64,000 nt of DNA from Onchocerca volvulus (GCA_000499405.2 HG738137.1:8507609-8571608), one strand, 5' to 3'; positions 41,501-54,138 are shown, numbered from the stretch's first letter. Notes: generated by a model not told the origin, from the sequence alone. Made by a program: numbers and translations.

Positions 41501-44500
41501 TAAATGAACGTTTCGCTATGATGGATCGATTAAATGAGGAAACTAATGTTTGTGTTGCTAATACTTCACCTGCTGCAGTAAGTACCAATTTACAAGTGAA
41601 ATTTAATTCAGTTTTAAATTATTCGTGGAATATCCTTGTGTTAAAAATTAGGAACCTGTTTGCTACCTATTTTAACTTTTTAGTTTTAACTTTCTGCTTC
41701 GGACAGTCTTATTCAAGTCCACATCAAACTTAAAAGAGATAAGAGCAAGGAGAAAACTTAAGCAAAGTATGATGAAATTATTACTGAAATGTTAAGTTTA
41801 ATTATTAATTTGGAAAAAAAATGATTTTCAGTGGAATCATTTTTAATGCCTTTTTGTAAGTCACATCCAATAATAATTTCATAAGATAACATTTCAGCAT
41901 TCTTTCCGTATGCAGCTTTAATTAATGAGTTTTCATTGATATCCCATTGCTTTCACTTTTTTAGATGATACTTTTAATATAAAAGGGCTTTCTGTTCGCA
42001 TAAGAAAAGATCAGTCAGGGAAAATCAGGGAAAAGAAAAAAAAAATACGGGCAGTTTTGTAAATTTTGTTAACTTTGTCAGATTTTAATTAAGTATTTGA
42101 AGGACTTGATTAAAATACTTAAATTTTGCCACTGTTAAAGAATTTATAAGTTTGTTTCGTCTTATTTTTAATGAATAATTTTCAGCCCGTGATCAAAGAT
42201 ATATCATTAGACAGAAGTATAATTGAACGGTATCGTAAACGCATCGAAACTATCCGTCATTCAGCACGTAAAAGTGATAAAAATGAGGTAAATATAAAAA
42301 AACATTGCAGTATGAATTTTCAATAAAGATTTGACGATTAAATTAGATATTTTATTAAATAATAAAAATCAAATATTGTATTCTTTCAAACCATTTGACG
42401 ATGCATCTGCTGAATTATTTCAAAATTTCATTCTTATTATAAAATCTGTTTTTACTGGAAAACTATTTTTTTTTATTGCGAAACATAAAAAAATTTCTTT
42501 TTATGCATTCAAAAACCTACAGGAAAATTCTATTGTTAGTATCTAAAACCACTGTCACAAATCGTACAATTTTTCACGAGAGATTCTAGGTCAAAGATTT
42601 AAAAAAATTAAAATCAAATGTGAAACCTCATGTATTTAGCAGGATGATGTCCTGTCTAAAAAAAGATGCAATAAAAAAGGGAGGGAAAGATTTCGAAATT
42701 AATTATTTGAAGGTATTTTATGGTCGCTCCACATCACGTCGTAATTTGTTCGATGATAGCATTGATGAGGAAGATAATGAAGGAATGGCGACTCGTTCCA
42801 CAGTTTGTATTCAGAAGAATCGCAGTGGGCGATCAGTACAATCTAGCCAGAAAGTATACATGGCACATGCACTGCTTAACGTTTACAACAGAGATCCTCT
42901 GAATCCACCGAAACTACCAAAGGATGCTCCATTCAAATTGCACCGTCTCATTCGTCCGGCATCGAAATCAGATAAAAAGAGATTGTCCAAGCTCAGGTAA
43001 GTTCATCATTTTGAAAATTTGAAAATCAAGAATTTATTTGGCAGAAAGCTTTTTAGTGTTATTTAGAATTTTGTCAAATTGTGGATGAATTACAGTGAGT
43101 TATAAAACTTCTGTTATTATATTTGATTTGGAAGCTAACAGAAATATTCGACTTCAGTTATGTTATGCAAAGGATTGCATAAAATATTTGAATAGTTCTG
43201 GCATTCTGAATTAAAATAATTAAAATCATGCGTAAAAACTATTTCGCTTTGGATACTTCCTATGAGTATTTTTATTATTATGTTGTCTACTTTTATAGTC
43301 TTATATTTTTCTTGCAGGCTTCGAATAGCTCGTGAAAAATCAGGGTCATCTTCATTGATCAAAAATAGTATATCGTGTGAGATTCCTGAAACTGCAAATT
43401 CTTCGAGAGATATGAAAACAAAATTCGAAGAAGTGGAAGAAAATTTCTCGAATGGAAGTGAAAAATTTGAAGATATTGACAGGAAAGAAATACCAAAAAA
43501 TGGTAGATCCGAAAAAATAGAGGATCTTTTGAGGAACCCAAGTGTAAAAAAATTACCCAAAAAGTTAGGTGGAACACCAAGAAGTGTGGAAACTGAGTCG
43601 GGATCTCCCAACCAGTCATCGAGAAAAAACTCCAACAAAGGAAGAAGGAAGTCGTCATATTTTTCCAATGGAATGTCATCCAGCAATTCAAAAACTCCGG
43701 ATAGTTGTGATTCGGTTGCTAGTGAGAAATCGGCGAAAACTGGAACTATGGATGATGCTTCTGAAACAGCACGAAGTCCATATGTTAATTCCAGTTCTGT
43801 TTCCGAGAAATCTGGGTCAGCAACTATTCTAGAGGAGCAGATAAGAAAGACGGGTCAGAATGCTACGACAAATAAAATAGAAAGTGAAAATGGAAAACAA
43901 GAAAATTTGGGTGAAGCCCTCTGTAAGATGAAAAAACAAGAAAAAGTAGATACGTCGTAAGGCTTATTTTTTATTTACGCAAGGTTATTCAGTTGTATAT
44001 ACAATATTTGATGTTTAGGACCAAAATATGTTATTCTCTTATTATCTAAAAAAAAAAAAAAATTTTTTTTGCGAAATTTTCCGTATTATCTTGATTCATT
44101 AGCCCATGACTCACCATTTACATGAAATATCCGAGTATAATTAATGGTAAATTTCGAGTATATTCACAAAGAGGTAGAATTTTATTTCATTGAAAAATTA
44201 TTAATTTTCTTAGTTTTATAGCTTTACTTGCGTAGCAAGCTTTTGTTGATTTTTCCACTGGTTTATTGCTCTGATAGGCAATTGGAATATTTTATAAAAC
44301 CTGATGTTTTCTTAAAGTTTCAAAATATCTAAATCTCATTGCTTCAAATTGATATTTTTGAAAAATTAGTATTAGGCATCACTTTTTTTTTTTTTTTTTT
44401 TTTTTAAGAAAATTCTTCATCATTTTAATGGTATTGTTTTATTCCTTTTCATTAACATATATTATTGATTGATTGCCTAAATTGAGAACACTGTTTGACA

Positions 44501-44574
44501 TTTAGTTCTATATTTTTAGAGAAGAATCACGCAAGAAATTTAAAGAGCGAATTCGAGGGCGAAATGCTATTTAA
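32504..44574 (+). CDS. TICRR: Treslin/TICRR (Sld3-family) replication-initiation factor
   Basis: Treslin links CDK activity to origin firing by binding TopBP1 and loading CDC45. Frame-consistent exons: 32504-32516, 33985-34069, 34242-34390, 34723-34950, 35225-35373, 35599-35778, 35910-35992, 36298-36656, 40715-40894, 41294-41577, 42186-42287, 42713-42996, 43318-43957 or 43960. Residues about 159-320 resemble the Sld3 core: RLREYELMVLLELHLIKK, then LGFLVFVADSVYMKNFLDEI, then FAHIMPKAIVYIYEELCIKM. A basic Ser-rich disordered half follows, with S/T-P sites (SPNKP, PSTPKSK, MQTPL) and an RRNLF motif also found in vertebrate Treslin. The product is about 912 residues, much shorter than vertebrate Treslin (about 1900), and lacks the long region before the core. 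The end is either the stop at 43960 or a splice to 44520-44574 adding SEESRKKFKERIRGRNAI. The intron from 36657 uses a weak donor. Confidence 0.72.
36657..40714 (+). other. Long Treslin intron with candidate alternative exons
   Basis: This 4-kb intron is mostly AT-rich filler. It holds a 17-nt candidate microexon at 36721-36737, flanked by ATTCAG and GTAAGT. It also holds an open segment at 39202-39274 (starting RGIVEIVQRNGSS) bounded by TTTAG and a GT. Neither fits the phases of the flanking exons without a premature stop. A GC-richer patch lies near 37545-37630 with no clear assignment. Confidence 0.4.
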
Positions 44575-45658
44575 TTGTAGATCAGACTTAATTTTGAAAC
44601 ACTCCCGAGGACTCTCTTAAAATCATAAGGATTAAATAGGGTAAAAATTTGCCGAACGAAAAGAAGTCTTCGAAGACTTCATGGTTTTTGTTTTTCTTTT
44701 TGTTTTTGTTTTCTGAAGCTTAAAATGAGAGAGCTGAAGTAGAACAAAATAGAAATGATAGATATGTTTTCACTATTACTAAGTATAATACTAGGTTGGC
44801 ATTGTTTCTGTAATTAAATCGAATTTGATTCGTCGGTTTGATCATCAGTCGAGTTTTTAAAACCAGGACTAATCGATTCTAATGAAGGATCCAGAAAAAT
44901 CTAGTGTTGTCTTTCCAAAATATTTTATTTTTCAAAGAATTTATTGTGATATGAAATTGAATTATTTTATTTATTAATTATTTTATTTAGAATTATTTTA
45001 TTATTTTAATCTATCTGATGTCATTTGTTGTTTTAAAATTTAAAAAATCCGCAATTTGTGCGCTTTCCAAATGAAGTACTTTCTCGTTTTGTTGCTTCAA
45101 TGTGTGCTTTTTTTATAGAATGCTTCGTGTAATAACGAATGGATGATAATTATAAGCTGTTCGGTTTTTTTTTTTTCTTTTTTTTTTTTTTTTGTTTGTT
45201 TTGTCTAGAAAAAATATTGTTTTTCACATTTCAATCTTTTGCATCATAATGGTTTTGCAGATCAGCTGAAATGCTGTTATACATTTTAGATGGATAATCA
45301 TTTGGTGTAAGATGTAGAAATTGTAAAGTTTGTGCGAGATGTATTCTCTATATGAATTATTTGGAATCTAAATTGATAAGTTTGGGGCAAAAAAAAGTTT
45401 ATTTTTAAAAAGATAGTTCAGATTTTGAAAAATAAATTTTGGAGAGGTCATGCATTTTTGATGGGTTTTGGAGGATAGTCATATTAAATGCGAAATGTAG
45501 ATCTAAAGGATTCTGATTTTATATTTATGTTGAACTAGATTTAACTTAAGCATAGTTTGTGAAAATTTTTGAATTTGATTACAAATGTAGTATTTGAGTT
45601 TATATTTAACCCTTCTGAATCTAATATGAATTCCCGAGAAATTCAGGATCATAATTAG
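44575..45658. other. Short intergenic spacer, no gene seen
   Basis: About 1.1 kb, AT-rich, between the second possible Treslin end and the next plus-strand gene. It includes poly-T runs near 45166-45192. The short spacing fits either a polycistronic transcript or a small promoter. Confidence 0.5.
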
Positions 45659-45705
45659 TTCCGGTCTCCCGACTTTGTGCCTTGTACGAATGGTTGCATT
45701 CATTG

Positions 45706-47315
45706 ATGAAACGAAGTATTGCACAGCGTTCCAATGAACAACGACTTTTAAGACCTCGTCTAGAAGTTAAGGAAGAGGTGATTTATTCAAACAAAGAAAA
45801 ATAGTTTCTTTGGAAGGTTATGAATGAAATTAGATTATTCAGGAGATTGTAAATTAGGTGATTCGGAGAGATTCGAAGAAATTCCGAACTGCGAATCAAA
45901 CATTTCACTATTCAGAAATCATCACATTGTTCAGATCATCACGTTAATCATTTCATATAAAAAGTGCAATATTTGAAGTTAGTAGGAAATGTTATGTTCA
46001 GTGATTTTATTTATTGACTTCTAACGATTTTTTCATCATGAGGATGACGAATTGCAGGTGATGGATGAAATTTTTTATATTTTATCTCAGATAATAAACT
46101 TCTTTTTGAAAAAAAAATTGGAACGAGTTTGAATTAAATTCTCAGTTTCAGGAAGGATTTGATAGAAGTGATGTAAAAAAAGCGCTACTAGAATCATTGT
46201 ATGAGCTACGTAGGGAGGAACGTCGAAAGGAATTGAAAAAAGAATTGGAACGAAGTAAAAATTACATTGTAAATAACTTTACTCAAAAAGACCAGAGAAA
46301 AAATAATGGAGAAAAGAATAGGTGTAGTAATAGGGATAGAAAAGAAAACGATGGTTTTGAATTAAAAAAAAGGAAAGAGAAAATAAGAATTGAAGAGCAT
46401 ACTGCAAAAAGCAAGAATTTGTCGGAAAGAAAAGAAAAAGTCGAAATTCAAAAACCGGAAATAAAAGAGAAAGGGACAGCAAAGAGTTTGAAAGTGGAAA
46501 ATAAGGATGCTGCATTAGTGAAGAGTAAAGAAAAAACGAAAAGTGCGGAAGTGGTTGGTGAAAAGAGAGAGGAAACGAGCAAAATTATTCCGGAAGAAAC
46601 AAATACGATTATTGAAAAAGTGGAACATAAAAGCTTAAAAAACGGTTTGGACATCGAGACATTACCCTCAACCAGAGATTTCGTCCGATTCATGTCATTA
46701 GATTACTCAGACGGTTAGAGTTTGAAATCATTGAATTTGAGTATTTAATTAAAGTTTGAAAAATATAAAGCAGAAGAATGAACATAGCTTGGTATAGATA
46801 ACCACAATTTTGATCAGATCATTAATTCGGAACTATCTCAATGAATGATGAATTTAATAAGCTTTTTATTGCAAGAATTTAAATTCTTCTTGATATCAAT
46901 TCAAATTTCTTTTCCCTTAAAATTATTTTTCATTTATAGATCCCGAAGATATACCAAAGGAATTACGACATTTCCTTCGGTTCCGGAATTGCAATGGTCA
47001 ACCTCGAACAAATGAATGGCAAAATCGTAAGTTAGGGGAGAAAAGAGAAGAGACGGAATTAGAATGTGTTTGATACTTTTTTAAATTTTCTAGAATCCTT
47101 TCTAAAATTTATAATTTAACAAAATCGGACCAATATGTTCCATTATATTGTATTAATGACACGAAATGAATGATGCCGAAAAAAAAAAAATAAGATATTC
47201 ATCTTAGAAGCTCCAAAAAAACTTTTTCCATATTAAACGAAAGTTTCATTTTATTGTCCTCTTTGTATTTTTCTCTTTTTTTTTTTTAAAATGATTTTCA
47301 GGTCCATCTGATTAA
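45706..47315 (+). CDS. Unrecognised Lys/Glu-rich protein
   Basis: Exons 45706-45777 (open from 45659), 46152-46713, 46940-47026 and 47302-47315 are all phase-consistent and give about 244 residues. Just upstream of the ATG the frame also reads LCALYEWLHSL. The most structured part is FDRSDVKKALLESLYELRRE, a likely helix, running into a long charged helix (ERRKELKKELERSK). Then comes a low-complexity Lys/Glu segment, and the protein ends with RFMSLDYSDDPEDIPKELRH and a short basic tail. The composition suggests a nuclear or RNA-associated protein, but no family is recognised and no function is claimed. The start is uncertain because an out-of-frame ATG precedes 45706. The last two exons overlap the first two PIGO exons in another frame. 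Confidence 0.5.
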
Positions 47316-50300
47316 TATTGCATTTATTGGTATTTCATTCTTCATATCATTACTGCTCTTCCAACATGGTTTTTTACTTAAACGAGTTGAACTCACGTCA
47401 CGCAGTTCATGCTCGGATGTTGCTTCACGTGATGCTTGCTGGTTTCCAGCTCAATACCAGCGGGTTATTATTGTTCTGATTGATGCTTTACGATATGATT
47501 TTGTTGCACCATCTCAAACTCATCTCAGCAATAGCAACAAAGCATATTTAAACCAATTTTCGACCATTACTCGTTTACTCAATGATCATAGAGGTAAATA
47601 CATGTTTTCTTTTCATTTGGTTGCAATTTATGAATGTGTTGAAATAATGAACATAAAAAATTCTTGAGAACAAAGCAGTTTTAAATAAAAGATGGTGACA
47701 AAGAATATTAAGTATCACATTATCCAATGAGAAATATTGTAGTTCGAAATACACTAAATATTAATTTTGTGATGGCGAAAATTAGATTTTGCCATGCTAT
47801 CACTTAGAATATTCAGTTTAGTGATCATCGCAGAAAATTGAGGTTAACTTAAATGAATCTGGCACAAAATAAGTAATCTTCGAAAGCGGTTTCCGTTAGT
47901 TGAATTATAAATTGCTTAAAGTCAAATTTTAGAATCAGCAGTTTTGATCCATTTCCATGCCGATGCTCCGACTACTACAATGCAGCGTTTAAAAGCATTA
48001 ACAACTGGCTCTCTTCCCACATTTATTGATGCTGGTTCAAATTTCGCAAGTACTGCAATATTGGAAGATAACTGGATCGATGAAATCGTCGCAACGAATC
48101 GAAGTATTGTTATGCTTGGAGATGATACGTGGTAATTTTTTTATTCATAACAATGAACTTATCTAATAGATTTGAAAATAAATCATCATTTTTTGATTGC
48201 TGAATTTTCTGTTATATAATACTAAGTTAGGAGAGAGGGTTGAATATGAAACTTGTGATTGCAAAATTAGTTTGAAATCCATTGTTGATTACTTAACAAT
48301 ATGAAAGTAGTATGTCAATCATCTTTTAATTTGTAATTCCACATTTTCCAGATTTTTTATCTTTTCTTCAGGGTTTCACTTTATCCAAAACAGTTCAAAC
48401 GTAAATATCATTTGCCATCTTTCGATATAAACGATCTTCATACCATTGATCAGATGATTTCAGGCGAGTTTTATTATATTAAGTTTTTTCAATGTATGGT
48501 AATTCTTCTATACTATTCTTTTTTTAGTTAGATGGTTAGATGGATCTATATTGCAGATAATCTTGACTTCGAGCTTGCAAAATCGGATTGGACCGTATTA
48601 ATAACGCATTTTCTTGGCGTGGATCATTGCGGACACAAATATGGTCCAGATCATCCTGAAATGTCCAAAAAGATGCTACAGATAAATGAAATTTTGGCAA
48701 AAGTGGTCGATTCTCTGGATAATAATACTTTATTGTTGATAATGGGTGATCATGGAATGACTGATAATGGTGATCATGGTGGCGATGAACCACTGGAAAT
48801 CGATGCTGCTTTATTTATGTTTGCTAAAAAGAAATTAATTTTTGCGGAACCACCGAAATCAGTTTCACAGGTTGGATTTCGATCACAAATTATACAACAT
48901 TAATTTAGTTCATTTCTACTTTACAAAAAAATTAGAAGGCTGAAATTTTATGCGTTTGATCTCAAAATGGAATTGATAGAATTTGCTGAGTTGGTAAACA
49001 GTCTTTCTATTCTCATATCGTGCAACAAATTTTCTTGAAATAATTTTATGAAGTATCTGAATCTTTCAGTTGTCAAGAAATTCAGATATTTCGCAAAATT
49101 TTCTTTAGACTTGAAGAAATTTTGACAGATCATTGATGTTTTTCACCTGTTAAACAATTATTCTATTTGGCCTTTTTAGACGAGATTTAGAACACTTTTT
49201 TTTTTCAGGTTGACATTGTACCAACAATCAGCCTGTTACTTGATTCGCCCATTCCATATTCTAATATTGGGATACTAATTGATTGCACCATAATGCCGGA
49301 GCATCGAGCATTAGCGATAAGTAGTAATGTAGAACAGATGATGCGTTATGGACGGACCATAGTGGCAGAAACTCAGTTACCGGAGTTGGATTCATTGATA
49401 CGAAGTTTCGAAAATAATGGGAATGTAGAAAACTCCATTGACTATATGCACCGTTTGCAAGAACTTCTGCGTGCTTCATGGACTGAATTCAATCATAGTT
49501 TCATGCGAATCGGTTTTTTATCGTTACTTGATACAATATTAGCAGTTTATGATTCGCTTTGTACGGGAAAGTAAGCTTCTTTATAAAATTTGTAAATTTT
49601 TATGAATTTTATCCTCAAATGGCATAGTTTGATGGTTGTTTTGTGGATTTCTTTCATGAATTCAAATGTTGATATTGATAATTACTGATATTAATCCTTA
49701 ATCGAATTTTTTTCAGAATGCAGCTTACACTGACTGATTGGATAGTTTTATTCCTTACTTAACATATAGCTTAATGTAGCTTCCATTATTGGAATAGCTT
49801 CATAAATCATATAAATGAATTCCAGTATGCATTTTTTTTTAGCATTTCATTTGCCTCTTTGATTTTTCGATCCGGTCTGTTTTTCATTCAAACATCGATT
49901 TTTTTAACTGGAGATGAAGAACATTATGTTACAATTTTGGATTTTTTATTGTCCTTTTCGTTGATTATTCGACTTGTTCGAACAGCCAGAACATTATTTT
50001 CATTCACGCCAACAACCTGGGAAATTGTTGTATTCTGTATGATTGTTGCACATGCATTGTCTTTCCTTTCCAATAGCTACATTGTTTTTGAATCATCCGT
50101 AATACGTTTCTTAACGGAAACTTTGGTTGCTATTGCATTTTTCCAGTCTTTTTCAAATAGGTATGTAATTTTCAAAAGTTTTATGTAGATTTTAAACAAT
50201 TAATAGATTTAAATGTGATCCTTTAAAATATGATAAAGTTTCTAGACCTAAAATATGACAGACAGTATTTAGTGTTAAATTTTATTGTAGAAAAAATAGA

Positions 50301-52799
50301 TTTTCTCAGTTTCTTGATTTATCTATAGAAATTATAATTAATATTACTTTTTTAGACAACAAAAATAACATAAAAGAACCAAAAAAAAAAAAGTATTTTT
50401 TGCAGGAAACATAGTAATCGACATCAATCGGGATCATTTTTAACGATAATAGAAAATCGTTTTAGTTGGCGACGTTTTTTTATCCTCATTACGATCATTT
50501 TACTTTTGCGGCTGGGCATTTTTTTTCAAAAATGTCGAGAAGAGCAGGGAGATGCATGTGAAGCTACAGTATTTTCACTACCATTTTCTCATATTCTTCA
50601 TAGTGAGTGCTTTTCACTTCATTTACAAATCCAAATAAATTATGCAATAAAAGTGCTCTTAATCATCGTCTGCCTCAAACTTCTATGAATTGTTCATTTA
50701 AACACGCGTTATGTTCAATAATTTAAAGATCATTGCAGCTATCATAATTTTAATTGCAGTTAAATAATCAAATTTCTGAACTCAGAAGTCAGTAGCCTTT
50801 TCAGGTCCTATGAAAATTATGCGTTTTATGCTTGGTATCTCAATACAGATTATTGCTGCTTTCATAGCCAGGAGACTTTTACAAAGTTATCCATCCGAAA
50901 TTTGGACTTCGACATTGATTTTTCCAACAGCAGTTGCAAGTATTGCTTCATGGTTATCTCTTTGGTTACCCGAAAATACTGTCACACGTTTTGCTCGATT
51001 TTCACTTATTACTGCTCAGGTTAGTTCTGAAATCAATGTAGCATTATCACTAGTAATATCGTGAGGAGTTTAAACTGATATGATAATCTCACTTCATAAT
51101 AAAATGATTCTGTAAAGTCATAAGATTAAGTAGTACTACGTGATGTACCTTTTATCGCTTTTATATTATTTGTAGAAAAAATTCTAGTCTTTCAGTCAAG
51201 CTTCATCTTCTCCAAGTTTTTTCTTTTTTTTCTTTGCTATACACTACTCGAGTTAGCAAATATATAATCATTATTTTCAGATTGTTTATGGGTTATCATT
51301 CATTAATTTACTAATTATTTGTTTCCGTGCAGCTCGTATAGGAAAATTTTGGAATCGAACCAGTTGCGCAATATCATATTTAATATGCATATCATCTGTT
51401 TTATTTTTAATTTTGGGTGATGGCCTAGCATTCAGTTTTCTTTCATTGATTATATTAATTTTCCTCATTTCGTTTATTACCGTTGATGGTATGCTATTTG
51501 TTAATATCTTTAATCTAAACTGTTGTATATTCTGAAGATGTGTTTTCTACTTTTTCTTTAACTTTCTGGATTCTGATTCTCCTGTAATAAAAGTGCGAAG
51601 GAATCGTTTGGGGGTTTGTGTCAACTATTTTTTTTTTTCTATATTTATTTAGAAATTTCAAATTTATATGGCATTATTGTTTTCCAGAATATTACCAAAT
51701 AGCGTTACTTGTTTTTCTATCATCGCATGGATTCTTCGCTTTGTCTCATCAACCGACATTCTCATCAATTCCTTGGCAAGCAGCTTTCGTAGGTATTCCT
51801 GGTAATTTTGCCATCCAAATAGTACCAGGTGCAGTTATTATTGCACATATTTTTGCATCGCAAATCATCACCAGTGCTGCATTACCAATGCTTGTTATAC
51901 AACAAAATTATCAGCACTCTGGTCTCTCACATTGGACTTATAAATTAATCTTATTTCATTCGTTGAAGGTCGGTTTAATTTTAGTTAGAATTTTAGGACA
52001 TGTTGGAAATATAAATGATATATAGTGAAATCGTGGATTTCAATCTTTTTTTAAAAATTTGATTTGTTATGTTATTTTCAATATGCAAGACACGGGAGCA
52101 CCAAAATGACCACATATTTATAGATTATTTGATAAAATCACAAGTCAATTTCTTTATTACCTTATTTGGTATAACGATCGTTTATCCAGTTTCGTACTAA
52201 GTAATAGATTTTCAACTGATGAAGTAATTATTACTGGTAAAAACTTTACGAATGAGGACATTTTAAATTTGATAAATAAAACACAGCCAATTATGTCCAT
52301 TAATTTTTGAGGAAAAATCATCTGATCTTGAAGTACCGAAAGACTTTGCTTTCGTATTTCAACCCTTAGTAACATATAATGGAAGTTCCCAAATAAGATA
52401 TTGAGATCTCCAAAAATTGGAATTTTGCATAAACCAAGGCAGTTGAAAATCGTAAGCAATGAAGAAATCAAATTTTCCATTTTGTTTCCTCAAATTGGAT
52501 GATATATGAAAATTCATTTTAGCAAGACCATTCTTATTTAATGCAACTTATTTCTCAGCAAATTAATTCATTCGTAAATTATCGATTTGAAAAAGAAAAA
52601 AAAGAAACGAAATGTAATCGAATTCCAGGCACTTTCAGTGTGTACAATGGCAGCTATACATCGACGGCATTTAATGGTTTGGAAAATCTTTGCCCCAAAA
52701 TTTATTTTTGAATCACTTTCTCTGTGTATTGTGTGTCTTACTTTATTAATCACCAATTGCATCTTCTGGAAGCTAGTTGTACTGCCATATTCTGATTAA
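46994..52799 (+). CDS. PIGO: GPI ethanolamine phosphate transferase 3 (PIG-O)
   Basis: PIG-O transfers ethanolamine phosphate to the third mannose of the GPI precursor in the ER, just before attachment to protein. Exons: 46994-47026, 47302-47593, 47933-48131, 48372-48463, 48557-48870, 49209-49570, 49843-50160, 50406-50602, 50805-51019, 51281-51488, 51688-51968, 52629-52799. All phases agree and give about 893 residues (human about 1090). A signal-anchor helix lies at residues 14-33. The phosphodiesterase domain has [31 protein letters not shown] with the nucleophile Thr, [15 protein letters not shown] and [13 protein letters not shown]. The metal-binding Asp and His residues are present, so it should be active. 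Many membrane helices follow, including the family signature [19 protein letters not shown]. The start ATG lies inside an exon also read by the upstream gene. The intron 48464-48556 has a GC donor. Confidence 0.9.
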
Positions 52800-53189
52800 T
52801 TTTTTAAAGAAGTTGACAATTTGCTTTTTTTTAGTGATTGGCATTTCCATTAATTAATCAGAATCATCGGACATAAAATATTTTCTCAAAGTTTTGAAAT
52901 TAAATATGTTCAAAAATTTTCATCCGAAATATTTTCCGAACGTGTTTCAATGTTTTTATTTGAATTGCTTACTTTGTTTATTTACATACTTACTTTTGAA
53001 ATTCTTCGTAATTATGCTGGTAGGAACTAAAGTTATTATACTGAAGTATCTATAGTGTTTTTCTTTAAGTTAAAATTCTTTTTTAATATTTTTGAATTAA
53101 TATTAAATCTAATATCGTTTAATTAAATCTGATATCGGTAAGTCAGTTGATAAATTTGTGTCATTGTTTTATAAAATAAATATATTTTA
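52800..53189. other. PIGO downstream region
   Basis: AT-rich sequence that should contain the PIGO 3' UTR; an AATAAA-like stretch lies at about 53175-53181. No gene is seen. Confidence 0.5.
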
Positions 53190-53349
53190 TCTATGTAAAT
53201 AAAAATGTAAATGCTACCTGCTAGAACTCTAATAACTTCTCAAGTTCTCCACCGATTTTTTCCAAACTTTGACACAACCCTGCATTCAAGTAGGCGAGTA
53301 ATCTTTTATACACCTAACTTTTTTCACGTGTCACGTACGTGACAACTAA

Positions 53350-53690
53350 AAATAAGTGAGGGGGCGGAGTTTATTGGCTCCGCATTCCTTTTTTTCTCTC
53401 ATCCTCCTTCCGCGCATCCCTCTGTCCTTTTTCCTCTCATTCTCCTTCTTCCGCGCATCTCTCTATCCTTTTTCTCTCTCTCCTCCCGCGCATCTCTCTA
53501 ACAGTAACAACAGCCAGCACTCCTTTTTTTCTCTCATTCTCCTGCTTCTCATCTCTCTAATAGTAATAACAGTTAGCCTCACCTTTTTTCTCTCATTCTT
53601 CTTCCTCCCATATCTCCAATTTCTCTAATGATAATAATAACCCGCCTTCCTTTTTTCTCTCATCCTCTTTTTCTTCCCATTTCTCTAATA
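53350..53690. repeat. Pyrimidine-rich minisatellite
   Basis: About five imperfect copies of CTTTTTTCTCTCATTCTCCT, followed by CCGCGCATCTCTCTA in the earlier copies, with AGTAACAACAGC spacers. It lies inside Helitron remnant 1. A shorter relative (TTTTTCTCACTTTCCCTC) occurs near 57680 in remnant 2. Confidence 0.7.
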
Positions 53691-53960
53691 ATGATTAATA
53701 ACTATTAATTAAATAATAATAAATAATGATAAACAGAGGTAAATAATAATACATAATAATAAATAACAATAAACAGTAATGTATAAAAATTAATAATAGT
53801 AAATAATAACAAACAGTAATAACTAGTAATAATAATTAGTAGCAATAATAATTAATAATTTGTAATAATAATAATTAATAATCATAATAATAATTTATAA
53901 TAATAATTATTATAATAAACAATAGTTAATAGTAATAATAAAAATTAATAATAATCCTAT
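53690..53960. repeat. AAT-type microsatellite
   Basis: About 270 bp of AATAATA, AATAACA and AATAAACAG permutations, with no coding content. Confidence 0.85.
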
Positions 53961-54138
53961 TTTTAGAGATTTCGTCGGTAAATTAGTCCCCTTTTAGGGA
54001 CTTCATTGGGCAAATCCTTAAATATCTGCTATGTGCCATTATGATAAGTTAATTTGACACATTAAGGATTGATTCTGATCAACACAATTTCGCACTCTTT
54101 GAATCTTCAATTATCTGAAGAGTATACAATATTTTTTG

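Noticed and set aside
43135..43691. Long minus-strand frames opposite the last Treslin exon
   Set aside because: Shadows of a Ser/Lys/Glu-rich exon on the other strand; no splice context or family.
46279..46693. Minus-strand frames opposite the Lys/Glu-rich exon
   Set aside because: Phe/Leu/Ser runs are the antisense of Lys/Glu codons; the plus frame has consistent splice phases.
49717..49765. Possible extra PIGO exon after a TTTTTTCAG
   Set aside because: It would accept the phase but reaches a stop within about 16 codons; skipping to 49843 keeps the PIGO frame.
52157..52480. 107-codon minus frame in the last PIGO intron
   Set aside because: No splice or start context, AT-rich composition, no motif; probably chance.
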